40,167 bases of DNA from Klebsiella pneumoniae (lineage in GTDB: Bacteria; Myxococcota_A; UBA9042). Positions 26,151 through 34,648 of this stretch are shown piece after piece; position 1 is the stretch's first letter; each line of letters begins with the position of its first letter. Below the pieces are notes generated by a model. It was not told the DNA's origin. It did no database searches and saw nothing but the letters and a program-made list of their open reading frames with translations. The stretch covers positions 1 to 40,167 of the forward strand of contig CAMDBH010000031.1 in NCBI GenBank assembly GCA_945889325.1, given 5' to 3'. The position numbers and the translations under genes were made by a program.

Positions 26151-27074
26151 TTATCGATCCGCAGCCAATTTGGCCATCACGCTTTGCAAATCCGCCCACG
26201 CTTGTTTCTTCAACGAACTATCGCCCAACATGGCCTGCGGCGACCAGGTCGCAAGCGTCGGCACGCCGAGCACTTGGCCCCAATGGCCTTGCCACGGCTG
26301 TTCAGGATCGCGGCGGGCCATCAGGAAGCGCGCTGCGCTTTCACCAAAAATCAGCAAAACTTGCGGCTTAACAAGCGACAACTGGGTGCGCAAAAACGGC
26401 GTGCAACTGGCAATCGCGTCGGGCTGCGGCGTTTGCCCATCGGGCACGCGGCACAACGTCAACCAAGTCTGCCACGTGCTTTGCCGCGACTGGCCCATGG
26501 CAGCTAACATTTTATCCAGCAATTGTCCGGACTCACCTTGCCACGGCTGGCCCGCCGCATCGTCTTGCAGACTAGGCGCCACGCCGACAATCATCAGCCG
26601 CGCGCGGCTGTCGCCGGTGCCAAAAACGATGTGCTGGCGACCCACAGCGTGCGGGCAACGCCGGCAATCGCCGATGCGGTCGCGCAGTTTTAGCAATTCG
26701 GCAGCAACATCGAGTGGCTGCGGCGAGGGTCGCGCAGCGCCAACGCTCGCTGTCGGCTGCGCCAGCAGCACGGGTTGCGCGGGTGGGGGCGGCATGCGCG
26801 ACAGTGGGCGCACATCGGCGCGTATTTGCAAGCCCGTCGGCGCTGGCGTGTGAACGGGTGCGTTGGGCGCAACCGGTAGCGCGCGCGGGGCTTGGGTTGG
26901 GCTGCGCTGCGGCGCACTTTCCGCCGCTGGCGGCTTGTAGTCGCTCCAAGCGCGGTCGACCTGCTCTGCGCCATTGTAACGCGCATAGCGCAGCGCGGCC
27001 GCCAGTTCACGCACGAGCTGCTGCGGATCTTCCAGATCCTGTTGCAGAATTTGCTCTTGTGCCTCGCTTTGCAT
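26151..27074 (-). CDS. Uracil-DNA glycosylase family 4/5-like protein with altered active site
   Basis: 307 residues from the ATG at 27074, three bases after the upstream gene's stop. The first ~140 residues are a Pro/Ala-rich extension, then the glycosylase fold begins at LRDRIGDCRRCPH. Possible Fe-S ligands are CRRC, LTLC and ASC. Motif 1 is GVAPSLQDD where GEAPG is usual, so the catalytic acidic residue is missing. The C-terminal motif is ATWSPQAML where ATYHP is usual, so the histidine is lost too. It still has GQLLDKMLAAMG. It may be an inactive or repurposed family member, or remove a different base. It is probably cotranscribed with an exported nuclease and two YbjN-like genes. Confidence 0.83.
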   Translation of the reverse strand: MQSEAQEQILQQDLEDPQQLVRELAAALRYARYNGAEQVDRAWSDYKPPAAESAPQRSPTQAPRALPVAPNAPVHTPAPTGLQIRADVRPLSRMPPPPAQPVLLAQPTASVGAARPSPQPLDVAAELLKLRDRIGDCRRCPHAVGRQHIVFGTGDSRARLMIVGVAPSLQDDAAGQPWQGESGQLLDKMLAAMGQSRQSTWQTWLTLCRVPDGQTPQPDAIASCTPFLRTQLSLVKPQVLLIFGESAARFLMARRDPEQPWQGHWGQVLGVPTLATWSPQAMLGDSSLKKQAWADLQSVMAKLAADR

Positions 27075-27077
27075 CTT

Positions 27078-28121
27078 TTACCAGCGAATCGCGGCGATCA
27101 TCGCATCGTGATCGGAAGGTTTTTGCATGTTTGCGCCGTAGCCCCAAAGGTCGACTTTGAACCATGGCACGCTAAACTCGGCCCCGGCAAGCCAAAAGTG
27201 ATCGATGCGCTGCGTCAAGTCATACGCTGGCACCGGTTGCCGGTTGGTCGTGATGCTCCAATTCTTGGCCAGATCAAACGCATTGGCAAAAGAAAACCCC
27301 TTGCCGTCCACGCCCTTATTCAAGATCACGTAGGCCTTGTTGGCCGGCGTGCTGTTGAAATCGCCAATGAAAATGACCGGCAATTCTTTGGCCTTGGGTT
27401 CAAAACGCTGCAACGCAAGCGGTGCGCTGAGTTCCTGACTCGGCGAATTGTTGTCAAAGTGCGTGGTAGCAAAATACATATCGCGGTTAGCGACTTTGTC
27501 GTGCAGTTTGGCCCACACGACCAAGCGGAAAAAGGAGCCGCCGTTTTTGGCAAAACCAAAACTAAACGCCGTGTCCGGTGTCGGACTCAGCCAAAATTGG
27601 CCTTGGGCCAAGACATCAAAACGGGTTTTGCGGTACAGAATCGTGGCGTCGGGATAATCCTGCTCAAAGGCTTTGCCCAGATCGGTCATCGCATCATTGG
27701 CGTTGAAATGATACGACACTTCGCCGTAGATATTTTCCGGCTGCGTCAGATCGTCGATTTCATGCGTCTCACTGACCAAGCGCGACAATTCCTGGACGCC
27801 GATCAGATCAGGATCGTGGCGGGCGATCGTCTGTTTTGTCATGGGCAATCGCACCTTCCACTCTTGTTGCCACTGCGGAAATTCTGAATTTTTGCAAAAC
27901 GAACACATGACATTAAACGTCATGACCGTGAGTTGCTTCGGATCCGCCGTCAAAGCGTCGCTTGGCGCACCGTCGACGGCCGCGGCGTCGAGGGAAACCT
28001 GCGCATCGTCAGCAGAATCCGCGGAGGCCGTCGCGTCAGTGCCAACAGCGGTTGTTGCACAGGCCGACACGCAAAGCGCCGCGGCAAGAACGATTGCGAC
28101 TTGGAAAGGAGACGTTTTCAT
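27078..28121 (-). CDS. Endonuclease/exonuclease/phosphatase family lipoprotein
   Basis: 347 residues from the ATG at 28121, with AAGGTG upstream. A signal ends AALCVSAC, so it is a lipoprotein (Cys about 21), followed by an Asp/Ala-rich linker. The EEP domain has VMTFNV, GVQE (Mg ligand Glu), ATTHFDNNS (His), IGDFNST (Asp-Asn) and SDHDAM (final Asp-His), all the catalytic residues. It should act outside the cytoplasm on nucleic acid, a phospholipid or inositol phosphate; the substrate cannot be read. It starts divergently from the hydrolase-like gene 104 nt away and is first in a likely four-gene operon. Confidence 0.9.
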   Translation of the reverse strand: MKTSPFQVAIVLAAALCVSACATTAVGTDATASADSADDAQVSLDAAAVDGAPSDALTADPKQLTVMTFNVMCSFCKNSEFPQWQQEWKVRLPMTKQTIARHDPDLIGVQELSRLVSETHEIDDLTQPENIYGEVSYHFNANDAMTDLGKAFEQDYPDATILYRKTRFDVLAQGQFWLSPTPDTAFSFGFAKNGGSFFRLVVWAKLHDKVANRDMYFATTHFDNNSPSQELSAPLALQRFEPKAKELPVIFIGDFNSTPANKAYVILNKGVDGKGFSFANAFDLAKNWSITTNRQPVPAYDLTQRIDHFWLAGAEFSVPWFKVDLWGYGANMQKPSDHDAMIAAIRW

Positions 28122-28224
28122 GGCACCTTGTGCGGTTGACGGGGCTGCAACACCCCCGACTCTACCACATGTGCCGCGCTTTTGCAGTGCCGCCCTTGCC
28201 GGCCCGCAACAATCCAGGTGACCT

Positions 28225-30201
28225 ATGAACAAATTGACTTTTCTGGCAGCAGTGTTGTTGACCGCAGCATTTTGCACCCACTGTGGCAGCGGCGCGGTCG
28301 ACCCAGCAACGGCCGACACCACCGATACAGCCGAATCCACTGTAGACCCCTGCGATCCGCTGATGCCCGCTGGGTGCCCGCTGCCGTGGCCGTCCAACTT
28401 ATATTTGAAGGCCGACTCAACGCGGAAGACTGGCTATACGCTGACCTTTGGCGCCAAATCCCTGCCCAGAGACAGCGCAGGCAAGTATGTGTCACCTGAA
28501 CCCTACAAACGCTTGGACGGTTATAGCGTCGGCTCGTCGCTGTTGATGTTGTGGCCGGAAATTGACATGACGGGCCTTGCCGCTGAAAGTGACCCCAGCA
28601 AATCGTTGGACAAAAGCGCGGCGATTGTGTGGCTGGAAGTCGATGACAAAGGCAAGGTGTTGCGGCACATCCCGTATTTTGCCGAACTAGACGCGACTGA
28701 AACAGACCCCAAGCTGCAATCGCTGCTGGTACGTCCCACGGAAATCCTTCGCGATGCAACGCGTTACGTCGTTGGCGTGCGCGGCCTGAAAAACAAGGCC
28801 GGCGTGGCCTTTGCGCCGTCCGACGCTTTTGTGGCGTTGCGCGATGCCAAAACTGCTGGCACCCCGCTTGCGCCGCGGCAGGAAAAATTTGACGACATTT
28901 TTGCGATTCTGGCCGCTGAAGGTGCCGCAAAGTCAGATCTTTTGCTGGCTTGGGATTTTGTGACCAACAGCGATGACGCCCAACACGGCGCGATGCTGAA
29001 AATGCGCGATGACGCCTTGGTGGCGGTTGGCGCCAAAGGTCCGCTGCTGACGATCGGCGAAATCCGCGCCGAGTCCGGCGACGATGCCGCCGACATTGCT
29101 TATGAAATTACAGGAACATTTCACATTCCGGATTTCTTGGATGAAACAAGCGTCGATGCCGCGCCGATGTTTCGCTTCCACCTGGGCCCCGACGGCAAGC
29201 CGACGCAAAAGGGCTGGCGCGATTCACCTTTTTGGGTGCGGGTCCCCCAAAGCGCGCTCAAAGGCGAACCACACGGCTTGTGCGCTTACGGCCACGGCTT
29301 GAACGGCGAAGGTTCCGAGGTCCGCAGCGGTTACATCGGCCAAAGCGCCAACAAACACAAATTGATTTTCTTCGCCTGCAACTGGTACGGCATGTCGTCC
29401 TACGATGTCGCCGGTATCTTTCAGATATTGTTCAACATGTCGCTGTTTCCATCGCTGCCCGAACGCGTGCACCAAGGCATTTTGGAGCATGTGTTGCTGG
29501 CACGCGCGATGCAGCAGCAGTTGGGCGAACTGCCGGAAGTGAAGAAACTGGGGATCGTTATTAACAAAAATGAGCTGTTTTATTCCGGCAATTCCCAAGG
29601 CGGGATTTACGGCGCGACGTACATGGCCCTGTCGACCGATGTGACCCGCGGCCATTTGGGGGTGCCTGGGCAAAATTATTCACTTTTGCTGCAACGATCC
29701 AAAGATTTTGAAGATTTTTTCAACATCATACGCGGCGTGTACCCGGTGACTTCGGATCAGGTGACGCTGCTCGCGGCGATTCAGTTGTTGTGGGATACCG
29801 TTGATCCCGTTACATATTACCGCCATATCAACGCCCAACCTTTTGCCAATACGCCCAAGCACGAGGTGTTGCTGGATCAAGCGCAAGGCGACTTTCAAGT
29901 GGCGAACGTGACAAACGAAATTGCGTTGCGCAGTGACACCAACATCGCGCTGATGGCGCATTACGGCAAAGACGTGTTCGGGCTGAAGGAAACGGCCTAT
30001 CCGCACATGGGCAGCGGTTTGGTCAACTGGAATTTTGGCAACCCTTGGCCGCCGCAAAAAAACGAGCCGCCCGATGACAAAATGGGCGATCCGCACGGCA
30101 AGCCGCGCAAAGAAATGGCGCAATGGCAGCAAATGGTTCATTTTTTTCGCACAGGTGAACTCATCGATGTCTGCGACGGCAAACAGTGCGCAGGCAAATA
30201 G
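28225..30201 (+). CDS. Alpha/beta-hydrolase-like lipoprotein
   Basis: 658 residues. A lipoprotein signal ends TAAFCTHCG; Cys17 or Cys20 is the acyl site. An N-terminal strand-rich region (about 40-330) includes WLEVDDKGKVLRHIPYFAEL and GVRGLKNKAGVAF. The C-terminal half has a hydrolase fold: AYGHGLNGEGSE, FYSGNSQGGIYGATYMA (GxSxGG, Ser near 456) and DQAQGDFQV. A His may lie in HMGSGLVNW. It looks like a large exported esterase or lipase relative conserved in deltaproteobacterial-type genomes. Activity inferred from the nucleophile elbow only. Confidence 0.85.
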   Translation: MNKLTFLAAVLLTAAFCTHCGSGAVDPATADTTDTAESTVDPCDPLMPAGCPLPWPSNLYLKADSTRKTGYTLTFGAKSLPRDSAGKYVSPEPYKRLDGYSVGSSLLMLWPEIDMTGLAAESDPSKSLDKSAAIVWLEVDDKGKVLRHIPYFAELDATETDPKLQSLLVRPTEILRDATRYVVGVRGLKNKAGVAFAPSDAFVALRDAKTAGTPLAPRQEKFDDIFAILAAEGAAKSDLLLAWDFVTNSDDAQHGAMLKMRDDALVAVGAKGPLLTIGEIRAESGDDAADIAYEITGTFHIPDFLDETSVDAAPMFRFHLGPDGKPTQKGWRDSPFWVRVPQSALKGEPHGLCAYGHGLNGEGSEVRSGYIGQSANKHKLIFFACNWYGMSSYDVAGIFQILFNMSLFPSLPERVHQGILEHVLLARAMQQQLGELPEVKKLGIVINKNELFYSGNSQGGIYGATYMALSTDVTRGHLGVPGQNYSLLLQRSKDFEDFFNIIRGVYPVTSDQVTLLAAIQLLWDTVDPVTYYRHINAQPFANTPKHEVLLDQAQGDFQVANVTNEIALRSDTNIALMAHYGKDVFGLKETAYPHMGSGLVNWNFGNPWPPQKNEPPDDKMGDPHGKPRKEMAQWQQMVHFFRTGELIDVCDGKQCAGK

Positions 30202-30301
30202 CGACTCAAAACGCCCGTACATTTCTTCACAATTGCGCGCTAACGCCTTCACATTGGCCACCTAGTTTACTTATCGCAGGGTGGCGCTTCACTTGCCACC
30301 C

Positions 30302-30748
30302 ATGGCGAAAGTCATGCAAACTTGGATGTGGGTCGCAATTGCAGTGGTGTTCACTTTGGCTCTTTTCAAAAAGGTGCGGCGTTTTCGCCAGTATCGGCGT
30401 ATGATGCACGGCGGTCGGCAGTGGTGGCTCAAGCGCTTGGCGCGGCGCATCAAAGCGACGCCGGAACAGCAGCAGGTCCTGACAAACGTGGCGGCGGAAC
30501 TGGATGCGGCGGTGCGGCCGTTGCGCGCAGAATTTTGGCAAGCGCGGCGCGATTTGGCCACAGCATTGGCCAGTGAAACGGACGAACCGAGCCTGTTGAG
30601 CGCGGCGTTTGATCGGCAAGAAGCAGCGCTCAAGGCGTTGCGCGCGGCCATTGAAAGCCAAGTGGCACAATTGCGGCAGAGTTTGCAGCCGCAGCAACGC
30701 CAGCAACTGGCGGTGTTGATAAGCGGTGGCCGCGGGCGACATTGTTAA
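30302..30748 (+). CDS. Spy/CpxP-like small envelope protein
   Basis: 148 residues from the ATG at 30302; a GTG at 30281 and the ATG at 30314 are alternatives, and none has a strong ribosome binding site. A hydrophobic helix near 5-25 anchors or exports it. The rest is long amphipathic helices with RIKATPEQQQVLTNVAAEL, similar to the LTxxQ helices of Spy and CpxP periplasmic chaperones, and Gln-rich PQQRQQL near the end. It lies upstream of an OmpR-type regulator and its kinase, matching a Cpx- or Zra-like envelope-stress arrangement. Its role as a kinase-inhibiting accessory protein is inference. Confidence 0.75.
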   Translation: MAKVMQTWMWVAIAVVFTLALFKKVRRFRQYRRMMHGGRQWWLKRLARRIKATPEQQQVLTNVAAELDAAVRPLRAEFWQARRDLATALASETDEPSLLSAAFDRQEAALKALRAAIESQVAQLRQSLQPQQRQQLAVLISGGRGRHC

Positions 30749-30777
30749 CTTGGAATTTGTGTCTTTTTAGGATGTGG

Positions 30778-30827
30778 GGCACCGCTTGCCGCGCCAGATC
30801 CCAAATTGGGGCGCGGCAAACGGTGCC
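30778..30827 (+). promoter_or_regulatory. Strong stem-loop before response regulator
   Basis: Arms 30778-30795 and 30810-30827 match at 17 of 18 positions around a 14-nt loop. There is no U run after it, so a standard intrinsic terminator is unlikely. It lies 29 nt after the Spy-like gene stop and ends 42 nt before the regulator ATG at 30870. It could be an mRNA processing/attenuation structure or an operator. The ribosome binding site GGAG at about 30860 is outside it. Confidence 0.65.
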
Positions 30828-30869
30828 GGTCACTAGCCAGCGCAGCCGCTGAATTTTTGGAGAAAGCCC

Positions 30870-31565
30870 ATGTCCCTGCGGATTCTGCTCATCGACGACG
30901 ATCACCGCCTGCACGAACTTTTGACGAGCTACATGGGACCGCACGATGTGCATATCACAAGCGCTTTTGACGGTCCTCGCGGCCTAGCGGCACTTGAAGC
31001 TGGCACTTTTGACGCGATCTTGCTCGACGGCATGATGCCCGGCATGGATGGCTTGGAGGTCTGTCGGCGCATCCGCGCGCGCTCGCAGGTGCCGATTGTG
31101 ATGTTGACGGCGCGCGGTGACGAAACGGATCGCGTGGTCGGACTTGAATTGGGCTGCGATGATTACGTGCCTAAGCCCTTTAGTCCTCGCGAGTTGCTCG
31201 CACGCTTGCGCGCAGTGCTGCGCCGCGCCAGCCCATCGGCTGTGGCCGAAACCATGCAAATCGGCGATCTGGTCGTCGATGTGCCGGGCCGCGTCGCCCG
31301 TGTGGCGGGCAAAGCCGCGGATTTAACAGGGATTGAATTCGATATCCTGGTCGCGCTGGTGCGGCGCGCCGGCCGCGTAGTGCCGCGCGAAGCCCTTTTG
31401 ACCGAAGCCGGTCGCGGCGACGTCGCTGTTGGCGAGCGCACGGTCGATGTGCACATCTCGCATTTGCGGGCAAAGATCGGCGACGATCCAAAAAATCCGC
31501 GTTTGATCAAGACTGTGCGCGGCGTCGGTTATGTCTTTGCCAAAGATGGTGGACCTGAAACGTGA
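30870..31565 (+). CDS. OmpR/PhoB-family response regulator, CpxR-like
   Basis: 231 residues; the ATG has GGAG upstream. The receiver (about 4-118) has IDDDHR, Asp53 in LLDGMMPGMDG, Thr in MLTARGDETD and Lys in YVPKPFSPREL, all the standard residues. A winged-helix C-terminus (about 130-225) includes LTGIEFDILVALVR, the recognition-helix region ERTVDVHISHLRAKIG and VRGVGYVFA. It should bind DNA after phosphorylation by the kinase downstream, whose GTG overlaps this stop by four bases. With the Spy-like gene upstream it forms an envelope-stress type module. Confidence 0.96.
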   Translation: MSLRILLIDDDHRLHELLTSYMGPHDVHITSAFDGPRGLAALEAGTFDAILLDGMMPGMDGLEVCRRIRARSQVPIVMLTARGDETDRVVGLELGCDDYVPKPFSPRELLARLRAVLRRASPSAVAETMQIGDLVVDVPGRVARVAGKAADLTGIEFDILVALVRRAGRVVPREALLTEAGRGDVAVGERTVDVHISHLRAKIGDDPKNPRLIKTVRGVGYVFAKDGGPET

Positions 31566-32881
31566 TTCGTCCGGAGCGTTTTCAAAAATACCGTCTGGTC
31601 CGCTATCTCAGCGCGCGGCTGCACCGGACGGTGTTTGTCTGGTTTGCGGCCACGATCGTACTTACCATTGCCATTACAATGGGCTTGATGTTTTTGGGCG
31701 GCCGCGCATTTGAACCGCCGCACATGAAACGCGGCGAACAACCGCGCAATTACCTCGCCCATCAGTTCGCCAAAGTGTGGGATCAACCGACGGCGCGGCG
31801 GCAATTGGCCGCGGATATCGAAGCAGATTTTGAATTCGGCCTGCGCCTTGTCGATGCCCAAGGCCGTCAAATCGAACAAGTTGGCATGCGCTGCCGCGAA
31901 GCTTGGCAAACCATCGCCGTGGCGCAAGGCGCTGTAATATTAGGTAAAATTGAACTATGTCACCCGCGACCGGCGCCAGCTCTGCCGATGCGCCTGATCT
32001 TAGCGCTGCTGATTTTGACCGCTCTCCTGTGGGCAGCGGCGGGTCGAATTGCGCGCAACCTGACGCGGCCGTTGGTGGAAGTCGCCCGCGTTGCTCGCGA
32101 TTTGGGTGAAGGCAAGCTCAAAAGCCGCGTCGATTTGTCGGCCAGGTCGGGGGCTTATGGGCATTTTTCCCACGGCCATGGTGAAGTGGCCATTGTCGGC
32201 GACGCCATCAATGAAATGGCCTCGCGCATCGAAAAACAGTTGGCCGATCAACGGGAACTGCTTGCGGCGGTCAGCCATGAACTGCGCACACCGCTGGGGC
32301 ACATGCGCTTGCTGTTGGAAATCGCGCGCGACAAGGGCTTGCCGGACAAGACAGCTGAAGAAATCGACCTCGAAATTGGTGAGATCGATTCACTGGTTGG
32401 GCAACTTCTGGCCAATTCACGCATGGATTTTACGGCGTTGAATTTTACCAAGGTCGACGTGACGCAGGTGGCGATTCGCGTGCTGGAACGCTCCGGTTTA
32501 GATCCCAGTTTGCTTGAAGTGGAAACCCCAGGCTTGCAAGTGCTTGGCGATGAAACGCTTTTGTCGCGGGCGCTGGCCAATCTGCTCGACAACGCGCGCA
32601 AATACGCCGACGGCATCGCCGCTTTGCGCGTTGAACAAGACGGTGAATTTGTTGTCATTAAAGTGGACGACCGCGGCCCTGGCTTTGCCGACGGCTTGGA
32701 AGCTACAGTTTTTGAAGCCTTTCAGCGCGGCGACAGCGGTCAAGGCTTGGGTTTGGGTCTAACGCTGGTGCAGCGCATTGCAAAGGCGCACAACGGCACG
32801 GCTTTTGCACAGAATTGCCCGACCGGTACAGGTGCGCGCGTTGGCATCCGTTTGCCGCTGGCGCAGTTGGCCAAAAGCTGA
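31562..32881 (+). CDS. Sensor histidine kinase, CpxA-like, His-rich HAMP insert
   Basis: 439 residues from a GTG at 31562 overlapping the regulator stop (GTGA). Transmembrane helices lie near 25-47 and 139-160, enclosing a short periplasmic domain with two Cys (MRCREAW and LCHPRP). The HAMP region has an insertion GAYGHFSHGHGE at about 197-209, rich in His. It then has the H-box SHELRTPLGHMRL (His about 239), N-box NLLDNARKYADG, G1 DDRGPGFAD and G2 GLGLGLTLV, all intact. Kinase of the adjacent regulator. Metal or envelope stress sensing is inferred from the Spy-like neighbour and His-rich loop. Confidence 0.94.
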   Translation: MIRPERFQKYRLVRYLSARLHRTVFVWFAATIVLTIAITMGLMFLGGRAFEPPHMKRGEQPRNYLAHQFAKVWDQPTARRQLAADIEADFEFGLRLVDAQGRQIEQVGMRCREAWQTIAVAQGAVILGKIELCHPRPAPALPMRLILALLILTALLWAAAGRIARNLTRPLVEVARVARDLGEGKLKSRVDLSARSGAYGHFSHGHGEVAIVGDAINEMASRIEKQLADQRELLAAVSHELRTPLGHMRLLLEIARDKGLPDKTAEEIDLEIGEIDSLVGQLLANSRMDFTALNFTKVDVTQVAIRVLERSGLDPSLLEVETPGLQVLGDETLLSRALANLLDNARKYADGIAALRVEQDGEFVVIKVDDRGPGFADGLEATVFEAFQRGDSGQGLGLGLTLVQRIAKAHNGTAFAQNCPTGTGARVGIRLPLAQLAKS

Positions 32882-32922
32882 CAGAATGGCTTGGCCTCAC
32901 AACGGCCTAGAGGCGCGACATC

Positions 32923-33786
32923 ATGCTGCATTTCAGAAAGTACCACGGCCTTGGCAACGACTTCGTGTTCGTCGATGCCCGTGAAAGTACAGTCGATTTC
33001 ACGCCAGAACTCGCGATCGCGTTGTGCGATCGCCACCGCGGCATCGGTGCCGATGGTTTGCTGTTGTGGCGCGGCAGCGTCGAACGGCCGTCGATGCAAG
33101 TGGTCAACGCCGACGGCAGCCAACCCGAAATGTGCGGCAACGGTTTGCGCTGCTTTGTCAAGGCCTTGCTCGACCACTATGCGCCCAAAGTCGCTGAAAT
33201 TTCTGTGCTGACAGGCGCTGGCTTGCTGCGCTGCACGGTGACCCGCGATGGCCACGGCCACGTCGCCATGGTGGCGGTGCGCATGGGCAAAGGTGAATTT
33301 GAACCAGCCCAAGTGCCGATTGCGGCAGATAAACCGCTGATCAATATGGAAATTGCCGGCCTGAATTTGCCCTTGAAGTGGACGGCGCTCAGCGTTGGCA
33401 ATTCGCATGTCGTGACTTTTGACCTGATCGATGAAGCAGGGCGCTTGGCCTTGGGGCCCATTGTCAGCCGCCACCCCTTGTTTCCGCGGGGGGTGAATGT
33501 TGGATTTGTGCAGATTTTGGCCGAAAAAGACGGCCAGCCACGTATGCGCGTGGACGTGCACGAGCGCGGCTGCGGCTGGACGCAGGCCTGCGGCACGGGC
33601 GCGACGGCGGCGGCGATCGCTTCGGTCAATGCCCAACTAAACAAGCAAGGCGTTGAAATTGCGGTAATTTTGCCGGGCGGCACCTTGGGCATCACGGTGG
33701 ACGGCCAAGGCGTAGCGACCATGCGCGGCCCTGCAACGGAAGTTTACGCAGGCGCCATCGATTTGCGCGCGTTTACAGTTGCTTAA
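32923..33786 (+). CDS. dapF: Diaminopimelate epimerase
   Basis: 287 residues; the ATG has TAGAGG upstream. It interconverts LL- and meso-diaminopimelate for lysine and peptidoglycan synthesis, in the cytoplasm. It begins FRKYHGLGNDFVFVD, the family start. The two catalytic cysteines lie in PEMCGNGLRC (about residue 73) and TQACGTGATA (about 223). MRVDVHERGCGWT and the HLVFD-like SHVVTFD segment are also present. Length is normal (E. coli 274). It starts 41 nt after the kinase stop but is functionally unrelated. Confidence 0.97.
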   Translation: MLHFRKYHGLGNDFVFVDARESTVDFTPELAIALCDRHRGIGADGLLLWRGSVERPSMQVVNADGSQPEMCGNGLRCFVKALLDHYAPKVAEISVLTGAGLLRCTVTRDGHGHVAMVAVRMGKGEFEPAQVPIAADKPLINMEIAGLNLPLKWTALSVGNSHVVTFDLIDEAGRLALGPIVSRHPLFPRGVNVGFVQILAEKDGQPRMRVDVHERGCGWTQACGTGATAAAIASVNAQLNKQGVEIAVILPGGTLGITVDGQGVATMRGPATEVYAGAIDLRAFTVA

Positions 33787-33795
33787 CCGCCCGCG

Positions 33796-34494
33796 CTAAG
33801 CGATGCCGTATTTCTGTTGAATCCGCTCCATGTACGCCAGCAAATTTGCGTGGTTTTTCACGGCTTTGCTGACCACATTTTCAATGGGAAAACACGTAAT
33901 CGCGCGCAGAAAAGCGTAGACCGTGGCGTCAAAGGAACTGGGCAAATCGCCCATGACAAAGGCATTGCCGTCCATGAGTTCGGCCAACGCATCGATGTCC
34001 GCCGCGCCCATTTGCAGCAGTTCTTCAGGCGAATGGCGGCCTGTGCCTTGGGCGTGCACCTGCTTTTTTACACCAGCACGCAGCAGCGGCGCAACGACCG
34101 CGCCCAAACCACCTGGAACCAATCGGGTAATGCTGGGCTTCAATTCCTGCCAGCCGTCGTCGAATTGCCAGCGCGAGGCCACGACCACCCAATAAGTGCC
34201 TTCTTCCAGCATCCTGCGCATCGCACGGCCGATTGCCCGCTGTTTGACCGTCAAATGATCGTCCAAAGTGACACCGTGCTTTTGCGTCAGATGCTCGATA
34301 ATCAGCTGCGAATCCCCCAAGATCCTGCCGTCTTCACTGACATAGGGCACTTTGCCTTTGGGCATTTCATTTTGCTTGACGGGCCTCTCCTCGTAAGGCA
34401 GCCCGGCCATTTTCAGCCACAATTCCAGCTTGATGCAGAACGGACTCAAGCTCGAAGCGCCCCAACTGCCGGGAATTTGATGCAAGTAAATCAT
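33796..34494 (-). CDS. Glutathione S-transferase, Fax/metaxin-like
   Basis: 232 residues from the ATG at 34494, with GGAG about seven bases upstream. The thioredoxin-like N-domain has LSPFCIKLELWLKMAGLPYE, GKVPYVSEDG and LGDSQLIIEHL, the pattern of Fax/metaxin-type GSTs rather than classical detoxifying ones. The helical C-domain includes FVMGDLPSSFDATVYAFLRA, with the conserved Asp of this group. Substrate unknown. It is divergent from the ankyrin-RCC1 gene and convergent with dapF. Confidence 0.92.
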   Translation of the reverse strand: MIYLHQIPGSWGASSLSPFCIKLELWLKMAGLPYEERPVKQNEMPKGKVPYVSEDGRILGDSQLIIEHLTQKHGVTLDDHLTVKQRAIGRAMRRMLEEGTYWVVVASRWQFDDGWQELKPSITRLVPGGLGAVVAPLLRAGVKKQVHAQGTGRHSPEELLQMGAADIDALAELMDGNAFVMGDLPSSFDATVYAFLRAITCFPIENVVSKAVKNHANLLAYMERIQQKYGIA

Positions 34495-34578
34495 GCGAGG
34501 GCTCCGCTGGGGTTGGGCCGTAAAAAGGCTGCAAAATTTGCGTCTACTGGCCATGCAACTTAGGCCGCGCGGCGCGCC

Positions 34579-34620
34579 TGTCAACCAGTTTGCGCAGTTG
34601 CGGCCATTTTGCCGTATACT
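34579..34620. promoter_or_regulatory. Possible divergent promoters between GST and ankyrin-RCC1 genes
   Basis: The 154-nt gap 34495-34648 has TATACT at 34615-34620, a fair -10 box for the plus gene, with TTGCGC 19 bases before it (a long spacer). On the minus strand, TTGACA at 34584-34579 with TAAGTT 16 bases on is a weak candidate for the GST gene. By-eye matches only. Confidence 0.25.
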
Positions 34621-34648
34621 GCGGCAGCGGTGGCGGGGAGGTGAGTGG

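Noticed and set aside
29498-29512. Second sigma-54-like sequence (TGGCACG-CGCG-ATGC)
   Set aside because: It has correct spacing but lies inside the hydrolase-like coding sequence with no gene start downstream; likely chance.
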